This document shows positions 25,751-35,580 of a stretch of 64,000 nucleotides of DNA, piece after piece. Source of the stretch: Bacteroidia bacterium (GTDB lineage: Bacteria > Bacteroidota > Bacteroidia > B-17B0 > Aurantibacillaceae); NCBI GenBank assembly GCA_026003255.1, contig BPGX01000002.1, positions 62,001 to 126,000 of the forward strand, written 5' to 3'. Within the stretch, counting starts at the first letter, position 1. Every line of letters starts with the position of its first letter. The notes below the pieces were generated by a model. That model was not told where the DNA came from. It did no database searches and saw only the letters and a list, made by a program, of their open reading frames with translations. A program made the position numbers and the translations under genes.

Positions 25751-28700
25751 ATGAAAAAAATTACTCTATCTTTTTACATTACTCTTTGCTCATTTATCAC
25801 ATTCTCTCAAACCATTTACAAAGATTATAGAGACGGAGAAATCTATGTCAAATATAAAATCAACGGCCAGAAAAAAATCGGTAATGTCTCTAATCCAAAA
25901 AACATTGACATCCAACAAATGTATGGTCTAGCAGAATTAGCAAGTAAATACAATATCACCAAAATTACCAAACCCTTCTGGGCTGCGATAGATGACAACG
26001 ATCTCCAGCGTATTTATAAAGTTTATTTTTCCGACATTTCCAAAGTGGATCAATTCATCAATGATCTCAATGAAAAAAATTATATTGAATACGTTGAAAA
26101 AGTTCCTCTAACACAACTTTTTATTACTCCTAACGACCCCTCTTATAGTTCTCAATGGTTCCTAACCAAAATTAACGCACCCAACGCTTGGAATATTTTT
26201 AACGGTAATTCCAATATCACTATTGCCATCGTAGATAATGCTGTTCAAATAACACACACCGATTTATCCGCTAATATCTGGGTTAACCCCGGTGAAATTG
26301 CAGGGAACGGATTAGATGATGATAACAATGGCTTCGTTGACGATATAAATGGATGGGATGTAGCCGATGACGATAATAACCCCAATCCACCCAACACCTC
26401 TTTTAATCATGGAACGCACTGTGCAGGCGATGCGGCAGCCAGAACCAACAATGGAACAGGCGTTGCTGCTATCGGTTGGAACTTAAAAATTATTGCTGTA
26501 AAAGCTACCAGAAATTCAGGATCTTCTACCAGCATTGAAGCCGGATACGATGGCATAATTTACGCTGTAAGAGCAGGTGCTAAAGTCATCAGCTGTTCCT
26601 GGGGAGGAACAGGTAGTGCTACAAGTGAACAAACAGTTATTGATTACGCATGGAACAAAGGTTCTATTATTGTAGCAGCAGCAGGGAATAGTAATGTTCA
26701 AACCCCCAATTATCCAGCTGCCTATAATAACGTATTCGCTGTTGCATCCACTGGAAGTACCGATGTTAAATCATCGTTTTCAAACTACGGTACCTGGGTT
26801 GACATATCCGCACCCGGCGAAAATATCTATAGCACCGTCCCCAGTAATTCTTATGGTTACATGAGTGGTACCTCCATGGCAACTCCTATCACCGCCGGAC
26901 TTTGTGGCCTGGTATGGGCTAAAAACCCTGCCATGTCCCCACAAGCCGTATTGAATTGCATCACCACCACTGCCGCAAACATCTATACAATATCTGGCAA
27001 TAGTTCATATTCTGGTAAATTAGGAGCAGGTAGAATTGACGCTTATCAAGCGTTACTATGTGCTCAGAGTTCTACCAATAATCCTCCCATTGCAAACTTT
27101 ACTTCTGACAAACAAATTATCTGCCCGGGGCAAAGCATCCAATTTTACGACGCATCTTATTTCTCTCCTACTTCCTGGAGTTGGGTATTCCAAAGTGGAA
27201 CACCTGCCACATCCACTTCATCCAACCCAATTGTTTCATGGAGTACGCCCGGCACTTATTCTGTTCAGCTTACCGCTACGAATGCCAATGGAAGCAGTGT
27301 TATTACTAAGACAGCTTATGTAACCGTTTCAGGCATTACGGCCTTACCACTTTCAGAAGGATTTCAAAATGCTACTTTCCCGCCAACTGGCTGGGTAAAC
27401 GACGATAAATTCCAGGACGGAGTTGCCTGGGCCAGAAAAACCGGAACGGGTGGATTTGGAACAAGCAACGCCTGTGCTTATTTTGATAACTATAATCTGA
27501 ACGCTCACGGTGTAAAAGATGGTCTCTGGACACCCAAATATGACTTCTCTTCTGTTAACTCTGCCACGCTTAGTTTTGACGTCGCTTATGCTCGTTACGA
27601 TGCTACCTATTCCGATACGTTGGAAGTATTAGTATCTACCAATTGTGGTATAACCTGGACAAGTATCTATTTAAAAGGTGGTACAACACTTGCAACTGCT
27701 CCTGATTATAGTACCAATATCTTTAATCCAACATCTTCTCAATGGCGTAAAGAAAACGTTGTAATAACTTCACAAACTGCTGGTCAAGGTAATGTAATGT
27801 TTGCTTTTGTAAACAGAGGACATTGGGGACAAGCCCTTTATGTTGATAACATTAACATTCAATATACTTCTTCTGCTCCCCCAAATGCTAATTTTAATAC
27901 GCCAACTACAATATGTACCAGTGTAGCCGTAACATTCACCGATGTATCCACTAATTCTCCTACTTCATGGAACTGGACAATGCCTGGCGCTACGCCATCT
28001 GTTGCTACTGTTCAAAATCCAACTGTAACCTATAATAACGCCGGTGTTTATTCTGTTACACTTACTGCTGCTAATGGAGGCGGCACTAATACTGCTGTAA
28101 AAACCATTACTGTGAATGCAACACCAACTATCACCGTTAACTCTGCTACAATCTGTTCAGGTCAAAATGCCGTATTATCCGCTTCCGGAGCAAGTTCCTA
28201 TTCATGGAACACCGGTGCAACCTCTTCTTCTATTTCCGTTAGTCCATCCTCAACCACTAACTATACTGTTACAGGAACCAGTGGATCCTGTTCTTCTTCT
28301 AAAACTACTGCTGTAATTGTAAATCCAACCCCAACAATCACCGTTAACTCTGCTACAATCTGTTCAGGTCAAAATGCCGTATTATCCGCTTCCGGAGCAA
28401 GTTCCTATTCATGGAACACCGGTGCAACCTCTTCTTCTATTTCCGTTAGTCCATCCTCAACCACTAACTATACTGTTACAGGAACCAGTGGATCCTGTTC
28501 TTCTTCTAAAACTACTGCTGTAATTGTAAATCCAACCCCAACAATCACCGTTAACTCTGCTACAATCTGTTCAGGTCAAAATGCCGTATTATCCGCTTCC
28601 GGAGCAAGTTCCTATTCATGGAACACCGGTGCAACCTCTTCTTCTATTTCTGTTAGCCCATCCTCAACCACTAACTATACTGTTACAGGAACCAGTGGAT

Positions 28701-29440
28701 CCTGTTCTTCTTCTAAAACTACTGCTGTAATTGTAAATCCAACCCCAACAATCACCGTTAACTCTGCTACAATCTGTTCAGGTCAAAATGCCGTATTATC
28801 CGCTTCCGGAGCAAGCTCCTATTCATGGAACACCGGTGCAACCTCTTCTTCTATTTCCGTTAGCCCATCCTCAACCACTAATTACACTGTTACGGGAATC
28901 AGCGGTTCCTGCTCATCTTCTAAAACCACTACTGTTATTGTTAATCCTACTCCATCCGCTAATGCCAATGTAAGTAGTGCAACAGCGCCTGGTTGTGCCA
29001 ACGGTTCTGCTACAATAAATGTTACAAATGGTACAGCACCCTACTCTTATGTTTGGAATCCCCCTGTATCCTCTTCGCCAACAGCAAGTAATCTAAACGG
29101 CACTACAGGTGGTACAAACTACACAGTAACTGTGACTGATTCCAAAAATTGTTCAACAGTTGTAACTTTCTCAGTAGATTGTGTCACAGGAATTACTTCA
29201 TTAACTAATAATAATAACATTTCAATCTATCCTAACCCAAGCAATGGCATCATCCACATCGACGCGCAATACCCTGTAAAATATAAGATTTATAACACCC
29301 TTGGACAATTGATATTAGAATCAATCTACTTACAAAACAAAAATCAAATTGAATTGTTCAACTATGCTAAAGGAATATACCATATACAAGTATCTGACGA
29401 AGCGAATAATATTCACAACTTTAGAATCTTGATTGAATAA
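25751..29440 (+). CDS. Secreted S8 subtilisin-like peptidase with PKD domains, tandem repeats and T9SS type A sorting domain
   Basis: This 1229-residue exported protease has a signal peptide (ITLSFYITLCSFITFSQ) and a pro-region. The subtilase triad is visible: Asp162 in IAIVDNAVQITHTDL, His223 in NHGTHCAGDAA and Ser375 in SGTSMATPITAG. A PKD domain (about 445-530), a MAM/jellyroll-like adhesin segment (LPLSEGFQNATFPPTGWVND) and a second PKD follow. Then come four 69-residue repeats of Ig-like type (residues about 791-1066; TPTITVNSATICSGQNAVLS), an SprB-like unit, and the C-terminal sorting domain ISIYPNPSNGIIHIDAQYPV...IYNTLGQLI. The protein should be exported by Sec, moved across the outer membrane by type IX secretion and anchored or released at the surface. 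It has its own promoter (25726-25733) and terminator. Confidence 0.93.
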   Translation: MKKITLSFYITLCSFITFSQTIYKDYRDGEIYVKYKINGQKKIGNVSNPKNIDIQQMYGLAELASKYNITKITKPFWAAIDDNDLQRIYKVYFSDISKVDQFINDLNEKNYIEYVEKVPLTQLFITPNDPSYSSQWFLTKINAPNAWNIFNGNSNITIAIVDNAVQITHTDLSANIWVNPGEIAGNGLDDDNNGFVDDINGWDVADDDNNPNPPNTSFNHGTHCAGDAAARTNNGTGVAAIGWNLKIIAVKATRNSGSSTSIEAGYDGIIYAVRAGAKVISCSWGGTGSATSEQTVIDYAWNKGSIIVAAAGNSNVQTPNYPAAYNNVFAVASTGSTDVKSSFSNYGTWVDISAPGENIYSTVPSNSYGYMSGTSMATPITAGLCGLVWAKNPAMSPQAVLNCITTTAANIYTISGNSSYSGKLGAGRIDAYQALLCAQSSTNNPPIANFTSDKQIICPGQSIQFYDASYFSPTSWSWVFQSGTPATSTSSNPIVSWSTPGTYSVQLTATNANGSSVITKTAYVTVSGITALPLSEGFQNATFPPTGWVNDDKFQDGVAWARKTGTGGFGTSNACAYFDNYNLNAHGVKDGLWTPKYDFSSVNSATLSFDVAYARYDATYSDTLEVLVSTNCGITWTSIYLKGGTTLATAPDYSTNIFNPTSSQWRKENVVITSQTAGQGNVMFAFVNRGHWGQALYVDNINIQYTSSAPPNANFNTPTTICTSVAVTFTDVSTNSPTSWNWTMPGATPSVATVQNPTVTYNNAGVYSVTLTAANGGGTNTAVKTITVNATPTITVNSATICSGQNAVLSASGASSYSWNTGATSSSISVSPSSTTNYTVTGTSGSCSSSKTTAVIVNPTPTITVNSATICSGQNAVLSASGASSYSWNTGATSSSISVSPSSTTNYTVTGTSGSCSSSKTTAVIVNPTPTITVNSATICSGQNAVLSASGASSYSWNTGATSSSISVSPSSTTNYTVTGTSGSCSSSKTTAVIVNPTPTITVNSATICSGQNAVLSASGASSYSWNTGATSSSISVSPSSTTNYTVTGISGSCSSSKTTTVIVNPTPSANANVSSATAPGCANGSATINVTNGTAPYSYVWNPPVSSSPTASNLNGTTGGTNYTVTVTDSKNCSTVVTFSVDCVTGITSLTNNNNISIYPNPSNGIIHIDAQYPVKYKIYNTLGQLILESIYLQNKNQIELFNYAKGIYHIQVSDEANNIHNFRILIE
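28121..28948 (+). repeat. Four tandem 207-bp repeats inside the subtilase gene
   Basis: Copies start at 28121, 28328, 28535 and 28742, each 207 bp (69 codons), so copy-number change keeps the frame. Copies 1-3 are almost identical in DNA; copy 4 diverges in its last third (synonymous and a few amino-acid changes, for example TGISGSCSSS). DNA-level identity implies recent duplication or gene conversion. Confidence 0.95.
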
Positions 29441-29473
29441 TTTTATTCTTTCATCTATTAACTTCTCGCAATT

Positions 29474-29506
29474 GCCCTCTGTACAAAAAGAGGGCTTTTC
29501 ATTTTA
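29474..29506 (+). terminator. Rho-independent terminator after the subtilase gene
   Basis: The perfect stem GCCCTCT / AGAGGGC (29474-29480 and 29489-29495) has an 8-nt loop and is followed by TTTTCATTTT. Confidence 0.85.
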
Positions 29507-29562
29507 AATTATTCACAATTTAATCTGCTTCCTTTTTTGTAAATTTTCAGCATTAAATTTAT

Positions 29563-32500
29563 ATGCAAAATATTCTATTACATAAATTAGATGCATTCAT
29601 AAAAAAGTATTATTACAATCAACTTATTAAAGGTAGTATTTTCTTTTCTATATCAGCACTCAGTATTTATTTATTCATCACTTTCACTGAATTTATTGGA
29701 AACTTTAATTCTACCATTCGTTTTATCCTTTTAATGATATGGCTTTCTTCAAATCTCGCTGCTCTTATTTACTTTATTTGCCTACCTGTTTTGAAACTCT
29801 TAAAAATCGGAAAAACTATTACTTACAAAGAAGCTGCCATTATTATTGGTAAACACTTTCCAAATATTCAAGATAAACTCCTGAATGCCTTATTATTGGA
29901 AGAAATGGCTCAACAACATCCTGATAATCCCATTCTTTTCGCCGCTATTGAACAAAAATCCAATGAATTAAAACCAATTCCTTTTACTTCCATCATTTCA
30001 TACAAAAATACTCTCCAATATCTTAAATGGATTATTCCTCCTGCCTTCGTTACTTTATTGATTTTCATTTTTATTCCTGATTTATTCAAAAGCAGCACCA
30101 AACGAATCATTAAATATAATCAATCGTTTTATACACCTCCTTTTACCTTTGAAATAGAAAATTCCAAATTAGAATGCCTTCAAAACGACAACTTTGATTT
30201 GAATGTAAAAGTAAAAGGAAAAATTATTCCCGATAAAATATACATCCAACTCAATGGCAACAATTATATCATGCAAAAAATAAACAAAGACAAATTTTCT
30301 TTCACTATCAAAAGTCCTCAAAAAAACATTGATTTTTCCTTGAAGGCAATGGATGTTGAAGAACATTACACCTTAAAAGTAATTCCAAAACCAACCATAT
30401 CAGCATTCCAAATACATTTACAATATCCCGCTTATCTTAATAAAAAAATAGAAACATTAAGACACACAGGCGATTTAATCATTCCCGAAGGAACTAAAGT
30501 AAGTTGGAATTTTACAACACAAAACACCTCTCACTTATATCTCATTTTCAAAGACACTACTATTCAAATTTCCTCAAAAAACAACTCTACTCATTTTCAA
30601 AAAACATTCAAAGAATCTACTCCATACATCATTGCAGCAAAAAACGAATACCTTAAAAACCCAACTGATTCAACATTCTTTTCCATTCAAATTATTCCTG
30701 ACCAATATCCAACCATAGAAATTCAACAATTCAAAGATTCTTCTTCTATTCAATTCAATCCTTCATTTTATGGTATCATCAAAGACGATTATGGCTTTAC
30801 AAAATTAGAATTCGTGGCTATTGTTTACACCAAGGATTCAAGTGATAAAGACCTTCAAATCCCCATTAAATCTAAAATACCTATCGCTCAAACTACTACC
30901 CAATCTTTTCAATATTTCCTTGACCACACCCAATTCCCTGACTTAAAGCCCGGTGATAAAATGGAATATTACTTTGAAGTGTTTGACAACGACGGAGTCA
31001 ATGGCCCTAAGAAGACCCGTTCTGAAATTTTCACCTTTGCAATGCCTTTACTATCTGAAATAGACAAAACCATTAATCAAAACAGCGACCAAATTAAAGA
31101 ACAATTAGAATCCAATATCAAACGAACCAAAACTTTACAAAAAGACCTGAATGACTTATACCGAAAAATTTTAGAAAAAAAACAAATTAGTTTTGAAGAT
31201 AAAAAAACATTACAAAACCTTTTACAAAAACACAAAGCCATTCAGGAAAATATCGAAGCACTCAAACAAAAATTAAATCAAAATAAAGAACTTGAAAATC
31301 AAAAAGAACTGAATGAAGAATTGATGAAAAAATACGAAGAACTTCAAAAACTCTTTGATAACATCATGACACCAGAACTACAAAAACTAATGAAAGAATT
31401 AGAAGAACTAATGAACAAATTTTTAGATAAAAATCAATTACAACAAAAAATTGAAGAACTTAAACTAAACACTAAAGAAATTGAAAAAGAACTGGATAGA
31501 ACCCTGGAAATCTTCAAACAATTTCAAGTAGAACAAAAATTAGAACAAGCCATTCAACAATTAGATAAATTACACCAAGAACAAGAAAAATTAGCTCAAC
31601 AATCCGAAGATAAAAAATCAAACCCACAAGAACTTTTACAAAAACAAGAAGAACTTAATCAACAATTCAAAGACATTCAGGAAAACCTAAAAGAATTGCA
31701 AAACATCAATCAATCTCTCGAAAGACCCAATAAACTGCCCAACACCCAACCACAAGAACAACAAATTGAAAACGAACAACAACAAGCAACCCAACAACTC
31801 CAGAATAACAATAAAAACAATAGTTCCAAACATCAGAAAAAAGCCGCTCAAAAAATGCAAGAACTTGAACAACAACTCCAGCAAGCACTCGAACAAATGC
31901 AAAAAGAACAACAAGCCGAAAGCGAAGAAAACATCAAACAGATTTTAGACAATCTGCTTCACATTTCTTTTGAACAGGAAAATCTCATGAAACAACTACA
32001 AACTACCAAACCTAATGACCCCAAATACGCCCAAATTGCTCGCCAACAAAAAAAACTTTACGATCAAACTAAAATCGTAGAAGATAGTATCCTTGCTCTC
32101 TCCAAACGCAATCCTCAACTCTCCTCTACTATCAATAAAGAAATTTCCAACATCCAACAAAACATGAACCAGACCATCCAGCAATTAGCCGAACACAATT
32201 CCTCTATTGCCTCCATGCACATGCAAAAAACATTTACTTCTGTCAATAACCTTGCTCTCATGCTCAACGAATCTTTAGAACAACTTCAACAACAAATGAA
32301 AAATCCATCCTCTCGCCCCGGCAGCGGTTCCTGTAAAAAACCCGGCAGCGGAAAAGGACAAAAACCGTCAACACAACCCTCCAAACCTAAACTCTCCGAA
32401 CTTCAAAAACAACTTAACGAACAACTCAAACAACTTAAAGAAGGCATGCAAAAAGGGCAAAAAAATAATAAAGGACAATTTCCCGGCGGTTCAATGGCCG

Positions 32501-32907
32501 AACAATTGGCTAAAATGGCTGCCCAACAAGAAATGATTCGTCAACAACTTCAGGAACTTATGCAAAAACTCAAACAACAAGGTAAAAACCCCGGCGGCGA
32601 TATCGCCTCTATGATGGAAGAAACCGAAAAAGACATCGTCAATAACCGAATAACAGAACAAACAATATGGCGCCAACAAGAAATCCTGACCCGATTGTTA
32701 GAATCCGAAAAAGCCATTCGTGAACAAGAAGAAGATGAAAAACGAGAAAGCCGTGAACCAAAAAATTATCCATTAAGTAACCAAAACAAAAATTTTGAGT
32801 ATAATAAACAACATCAAAAACAAATCGAAGAACTCCTAAATTCACCTCTTTATCTAAAACCCTTTTACAGAGAAAAAACTCAACAATACTTTAATAACCT
32901 AAAATAA
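29563..32907 (+). CDS. DUF4175 family membrane protein with long coiled coil
   Basis: This 1114-residue protein has two or three N-terminal membrane helices (ISALSIYLFITFTEFIGNF, RFILLMIWLSSNLAALIYFI and WIIPPAFVTLLIFIFIPDLF). A beta-rich region follows to about residue 500, then a very long Gln/Lys/Glu-rich coiled coil from about 505 to 1080. This is the layout of the Bacteroidota DUF4175 family; the coiled coil is interrupted by a Gly/Pro/Ser segment (SSRPGSGSCKKPGSG). The family's molecular role is not known to me. The stop overlaps the ATG of the RsbW-like ATPase by 1 nt, so the two are translationally coupled. Confidence 0.8.
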   Translation: MQNILLHKLDAFIKKYYYNQLIKGSIFFSISALSIYLFITFTEFIGNFNSTIRFILLMIWLSSNLAALIYFICLPVLKLLKIGKTITYKEAAIIIGKHFPNIQDKLLNALLLEEMAQQHPDNPILFAAIEQKSNELKPIPFTSIISYKNTLQYLKWIIPPAFVTLLIFIFIPDLFKSSTKRIIKYNQSFYTPPFTFEIENSKLECLQNDNFDLNVKVKGKIIPDKIYIQLNGNNYIMQKINKDKFSFTIKSPQKNIDFSLKAMDVEEHYTLKVIPKPTISAFQIHLQYPAYLNKKIETLRHTGDLIIPEGTKVSWNFTTQNTSHLYLIFKDTTIQISSKNNSTHFQKTFKESTPYIIAAKNEYLKNPTDSTFFSIQIIPDQYPTIEIQQFKDSSSIQFNPSFYGIIKDDYGFTKLEFVAIVYTKDSSDKDLQIPIKSKIPIAQTTTQSFQYFLDHTQFPDLKPGDKMEYYFEVFDNDGVNGPKKTRSEIFTFAMPLLSEIDKTINQNSDQIKEQLESNIKRTKTLQKDLNDLYRKILEKKQISFEDKKTLQNLLQKHKAIQENIEALKQKLNQNKELENQKELNEELMKKYEELQKLFDNIMTPELQKLMKELEELMNKFLDKNQLQQKIEELKLNTKEIEKELDRTLEIFKQFQVEQKLEQAIQQLDKLHQEQEKLAQQSEDKKSNPQELLQKQEELNQQFKDIQENLKELQNINQSLERPNKLPNTQPQEQQIENEQQQATQQLQNNNKNNSSKHQKKAAQKMQELEQQLQQALEQMQKEQQAESEENIKQILDNLLHISFEQENLMKQLQTTKPNDPKYAQIARQQKKLYDQTKIVEDSILALSKRNPQLSSTINKEISNIQQNMNQTIQQLAEHNSSIASMHMQKTFTSVNNLALMLNESLEQLQQQMKNPSSRPGSGSCKKPGSGKGQKPSTQPSKPKLSELQKQLNEQLKQLKEGMQKGQKNNKGQFPGGSMAEQLAKMAAQQEMIRQQLQELMQKLKQQGKNPGGDIASMMEETEKDIVNNRITEQTIWRQQEILTRLLESEKAIREQEEDEKRESREPKNYPLSNQNKNFEYNKQHQKQIEELLNSPLYLKPFYREKTQQYFNNLK

Positions 32908-33326
32908 TGACACAAACACAATATCAATTTATTTTACCATCCACTATTGAAGGCATCGCAGAAGTTGAAAAAATTGTTCAAGAAATTTGTGAAAAATTTG
33001 ACATCCCCGAAGATTTATTCGGCAACATTTTGATTGCCCTCACAGAAGCCGTGAATAACGCCATTTATCATGGAAATAAATCTGCCCCCAACAAAAAAGT
33101 AACCATAGAGTTCTACCACAATCAAAACCAATTATCCTTCACTATCACAGATGAAGGAAATGGATTTGATTATCAGAACTTACCGGATCCTACCTTACCA
33201 GAGAATATTACTAAAATTGGCGGACGCGGCATTTTCATCATTCATCAATTAGCCGACCATGTTCAGTTCAAAAACAACGGTCGTACTATTGAGATAACAT
33301 TCAAAATTCCTGTATTGGTAAATTGA
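32907..33326 (+). CDS. RsbW/SpoIIAB-like ATP-binding (GHKL) protein, putative anti-sigma factor
   Basis: This 139-residue GHKL-fold ATPase of the HATPase_c_2 type resembles anti-sigma serine kinases. The N box is NILIALTEAVNNAIYHGN (about residues 42-59), the G1 box is ITDEGNGFDYQNLPDP and the G2 box is KIGGRGIFIIHQLADHV. It is a stand-alone domain, as in RsbW or SpoIIAB, which bind sigma factors or partner anti-anti-sigma proteins. No STAS-domain partner is next to it. Translational coupling to the DUF4175 gene (1-nt overlap) suggests a functional link with that membrane protein. This is an inference from order. Confidence 0.85.
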   Translation: MTQTQYQFILPSTIEGIAEVEKIVQEICEKFDIPEDLFGNILIALTEAVNNAIYHGNKSAPNKKVTIEFYHNQNQLSFTITDEGNGFDYQNLPDPTLPENITKIGGRGIFIIHQLADHVQFKNNGRTIEITFKIPVLVN

Positions 33327-33330
33327 TACT

Positions 33331-34059
33331 ATGTCTTGTGTAAGCAATGAGTTACGAACTATTTTATTAATATTAAGTATTGTTTTAATTATTTCTTGTA
33401 AAAAGAATCAAACAGAAACCATTTCTATTGATAATGGTAAAAATTATTTTCCAATTTCCATAGGTCAATATATCATCTACGATATAGATAGCACCGCTTA
33501 TGATGAACTGACCCACATTCCTAAAACTTACAAATACCGCCTAAAAGAAATTATCACACAAGCATTTACGAATGATGAAAATACTACTTCATATCGCTTA
33601 GAACGATACATCAAATACTACGATAGCACTAAAACTTATGACCAGATACCATGGCAAATCAAAGATGTATGGACCATTATTCCATACTCTAATTCCATTG
33701 AAAAAACAGAAGAAAACATTCGTTATGTAAAACTCATCTTTCCTGTAAAACAAGGATTACAATGGAATGGTAATATCAAAAATACACTCGGAGAAAAAAT
33801 GTATAAATACGAGTATGCCGACCAACCTGATATTATTAATGGGAAAAGTTTTCAGAAAACATTGAAAGTATTGCAAAACAATTATCGTAGCTTAATTCAA
33901 TATCAAAACGAAGAAGAAAAATACGCTCGCGACGTAGGATTGATATACAAAGAAATAACGAATTTAGAATCACAAACTATCATACCCAATGTGCCTGTTG
34001 AAAACCGTCCTGAAAAAGGATTTATTTATAAAATGCAAATTGTAGAATGGGGAAAGTGA
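33331..34059 (+). CDS. Putative lipoprotein of unknown function
   Basis: This 242-residue protein has a lipoprotein signal peptide: LRTILLILSIVLIISCKK, with the lipobox IISC. The mature part begins KKNQTETISIDNGKNYFPIS and contains alternating beta-strand-like segments (IGQYIIYDIDSTAYD and KYRLKEIITQAFTNDEN). I do not recognise a named domain; the pattern resembles Bacteroidota outer-membrane lipoproteins of unknown function. It starts 4 nt after the RsbW-like gene, so it belongs to the same operon. Confidence 0.75.
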   Translation: MSCVSNELRTILLILSIVLIISCKKNQTETISIDNGKNYFPISIGQYIIYDIDSTAYDELTHIPKTYKYRLKEIITQAFTNDENTTSYRLERYIKYYDSTKTYDQIPWQIKDVWTIIPYSNSIEKTEENIRYVKLIFPVKQGLQWNGNIKNTLGEKMYKYEYADQPDIINGKSFQKTLKVLQNNYRSLIQYQNEEEKYARDVGLIYKEITNLESQTIIPNVPVENRPEKGFIYKMQIVEWGK

Positions 34060-34166
34060 GATTAGTTATATTGTAAAGAAAAAACACTTCATTAATTAGA
34101 ATGCAACTTTTTCTTTTTTGATTTCTTTTTAAAAAATTAAGCACTAAAATTTTACCTAAACTGTCA

Positions 34167-34188
34167 AACCTTCCACCTGTGGAAGGTT
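34167..34188. repeat. Perfect 10-bp palindrome with 2-nt loop
   Basis: AACCTTCCAC and GTGGAAGGTT flank CT in the intergenic region before glutamate dehydrogenase. There is no adjacent T tract in either direction. It may be a remnant of a palindromic repeat or a protein-binding site. Confidence 0.5.
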
Positions 34189-34265
34189 GAACCTGCATCG
34201 TACAATACAAGCTATAAGAAGTACAATTTCTGGAAATAGTTTTTGAAATTCTCAATAATTTAATG

Positions 34266-34273
34266 TTACTTTG
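34266..34273 (+). promoter_or_regulatory. -7-like promoter box of the glutamate dehydrogenase gene
   Basis: TTACTTTG differs from TAnnTTTG at one position and lies 24 nt before ATG 34298. It overlaps an upstream TTG (34271) that would otherwise be taken as the start. Confidence 0.45.
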
Positions 34274-34297
34274 CAGAAAATTTTAATTCATATTTTT

Positions 34298-35563
34298 ATG
34301 AGTACTTCTACTCAAACCGCTCATGAAAGCATGTATGAAGCGGTGTTAGCACGTCTTAATGTTGCAGCCCAGTTAATTAATTTACCAGAAACAGTAACAA
34401 AAGTATTAAGGTATCCACAAAAAGAAGTGAAAGTGAGTTTGCCTGTAATGATGGATGATGGAAAAGTCCAGGTTTTTGAAGGATACAGAGTAGTTCATAG
34501 TACCCATCTAGGTCCGTCCAAAGGAGGTATTCGTTATGCCATGGATGTGAACGATGATGAAGTAAGAGCATTGGCGGCATGGATGACCTTCAAATGTGCA
34601 GTAGCGGATTTGCCCTATGGGGGAGCAAAAGGTGGCATCAAATGCGATCCAAGAAAATTGAGTGAAGGTGAATTAGAACGGCTTTCTCGCGCGTATGCTA
34701 AAGCAATGAAAGATGTGTTTGGAGTTAATAAAGATATTCCTGCTCCGGATATGGGAACTTCTGCAAGAGAAATGGCATGGATTTTAGATGAATATAATAA
34801 AATCACTGGTGAAGATAGTCCCGGCGTAATTACCGGAAAACCAGTAGGATTAGGCGGTTCACTCGGTAGAGAAGCCGCAACCGGGAGAGGTGTAATGGTA
34901 AATACTTTGCAGGCATTATCCAAACTTAATATCAACCCTAAACAGGCCACTGCTGCTGTTCAGGGCTTTGGAAATGTAGGTTCTCATGCTGCTCGTTTGC
35001 TTGCAGAACAAGGAATTAAAATAATTGCAATTTCTGATGCCTCTGGCGGGTATTATGATGAAAAGGGCATTGACATAAAGGATGCACTGAATTATATTGC
35101 AAAAAATAACCGTATCCTAGAAGGATATCCTAATGCTACAAAAATTACAAATGAAGAATTGTTGACGTTAAAATGCGATGTTTTGGTTCCAGCAGCATTA
35201 CAAAATGTGATTTCCCCTTCAATAGCAGAAAATGTAAAGTGTAAAATTATTATTGAAGGCGCTAATGGGCCCACCTATCCAGAAGCAGACCCCATCTTGA
35301 ATGAAAAAGGAATTATTGTGGTGCCGGATATTCTCGCGAACAGTGGCGGCGTTACAGTTTCTTATTTTGAATGGGTACAAAATAAAATGGGGTATTATTG
35401 GACCGAAGAAGAAGTCAATCAAAAGCACGATGAAAAAATGAAAGTGGCCTTTGAAAAAGTATGGACTAATGCCAAAAAGTACAACACCTATATGCGAATT
35501 GCCGCCTACATCACTGCCCTTGAAAAAATTCAACTTGGCATTAAAATGAAAGGATTTTTCTAA
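34298..35563 (+). CDS. gdhA: Glutamate dehydrogenase (Glu/Leu/Phe/Val dehydrogenase family)
   Basis: This enzyme catalyses reversible oxidative deamination of glutamate to 2-oxoglutarate and ammonia. The product has 421 residues from ATG 34298. Conserved segments are HSTHLGPSKGGIRYAMDVND, the catalytic-lysine region VADLPYGGAKGGIKCDPRKL, PAPDMGTSAREMAWI and the Rossmann motif AAVQGFGNVGSHAARLLAEQ. The C-terminal part IIVVPDILANSGGVTVSYFE is typical of the short (about 420-residue) NAD(P)-linked GDHs. Cofactor choice cannot be read confidently. The start was moved from TTG 34271 because that codon overlaps a promoter-like box. A small unknown gene follows 17 nt downstream. Confidence 0.92.
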   Translation: MSTSTQTAHESMYEAVLARLNVAAQLINLPETVTKVLRYPQKEVKVSLPVMMDDGKVQVFEGYRVVHSTHLGPSKGGIRYAMDVNDDEVRALAAWMTFKCAVADLPYGGAKGGIKCDPRKLSEGELERLSRAYAKAMKDVFGVNKDIPAPDMGTSAREMAWILDEYNKITGEDSPGVITGKPVGLGGSLGREAATGRGVMVNTLQALSKLNINPKQATAAVQGFGNVGSHAARLLAEQGIKIIAISDASGGYYDEKGIDIKDALNYIAKNNRILEGYPNATKITNEELLTLKCDVLVPAALQNVISPSIAENVKCKIIIEGANGPTYPEADPILNEKGIIVVPDILANSGGVTVSYFEWVQNKMGYYWTEEEVNQKHDEKMKVAFEKVWTNAKKYNTYMRIAAYITALEKIQLGIKMKGFF

Positions 35564-35580
35564 AAATAAATGAAAAAAAT

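Noticed and set aside
28116-28973. Alternative-frame ORFs inside the subtilase repeats
   Set aside because: Their products repeat with the 207-bp period and are out of frame with the clear T9SS protein.
31687-32679. Several antisense frames of 60-75 codons within the DUF4175 gene
   Set aside because: They arise from the repetitive Gln/Lys codons of the coiled-coil gene on the other strand and have Leu/Phe-rich products without start signals.
34098-34118. Resemblance of AATGCAACTTTTT near 34100 to the IS inverted repeat
   Set aside because: Only about 11 bp match, no second end and no transposase nearby.
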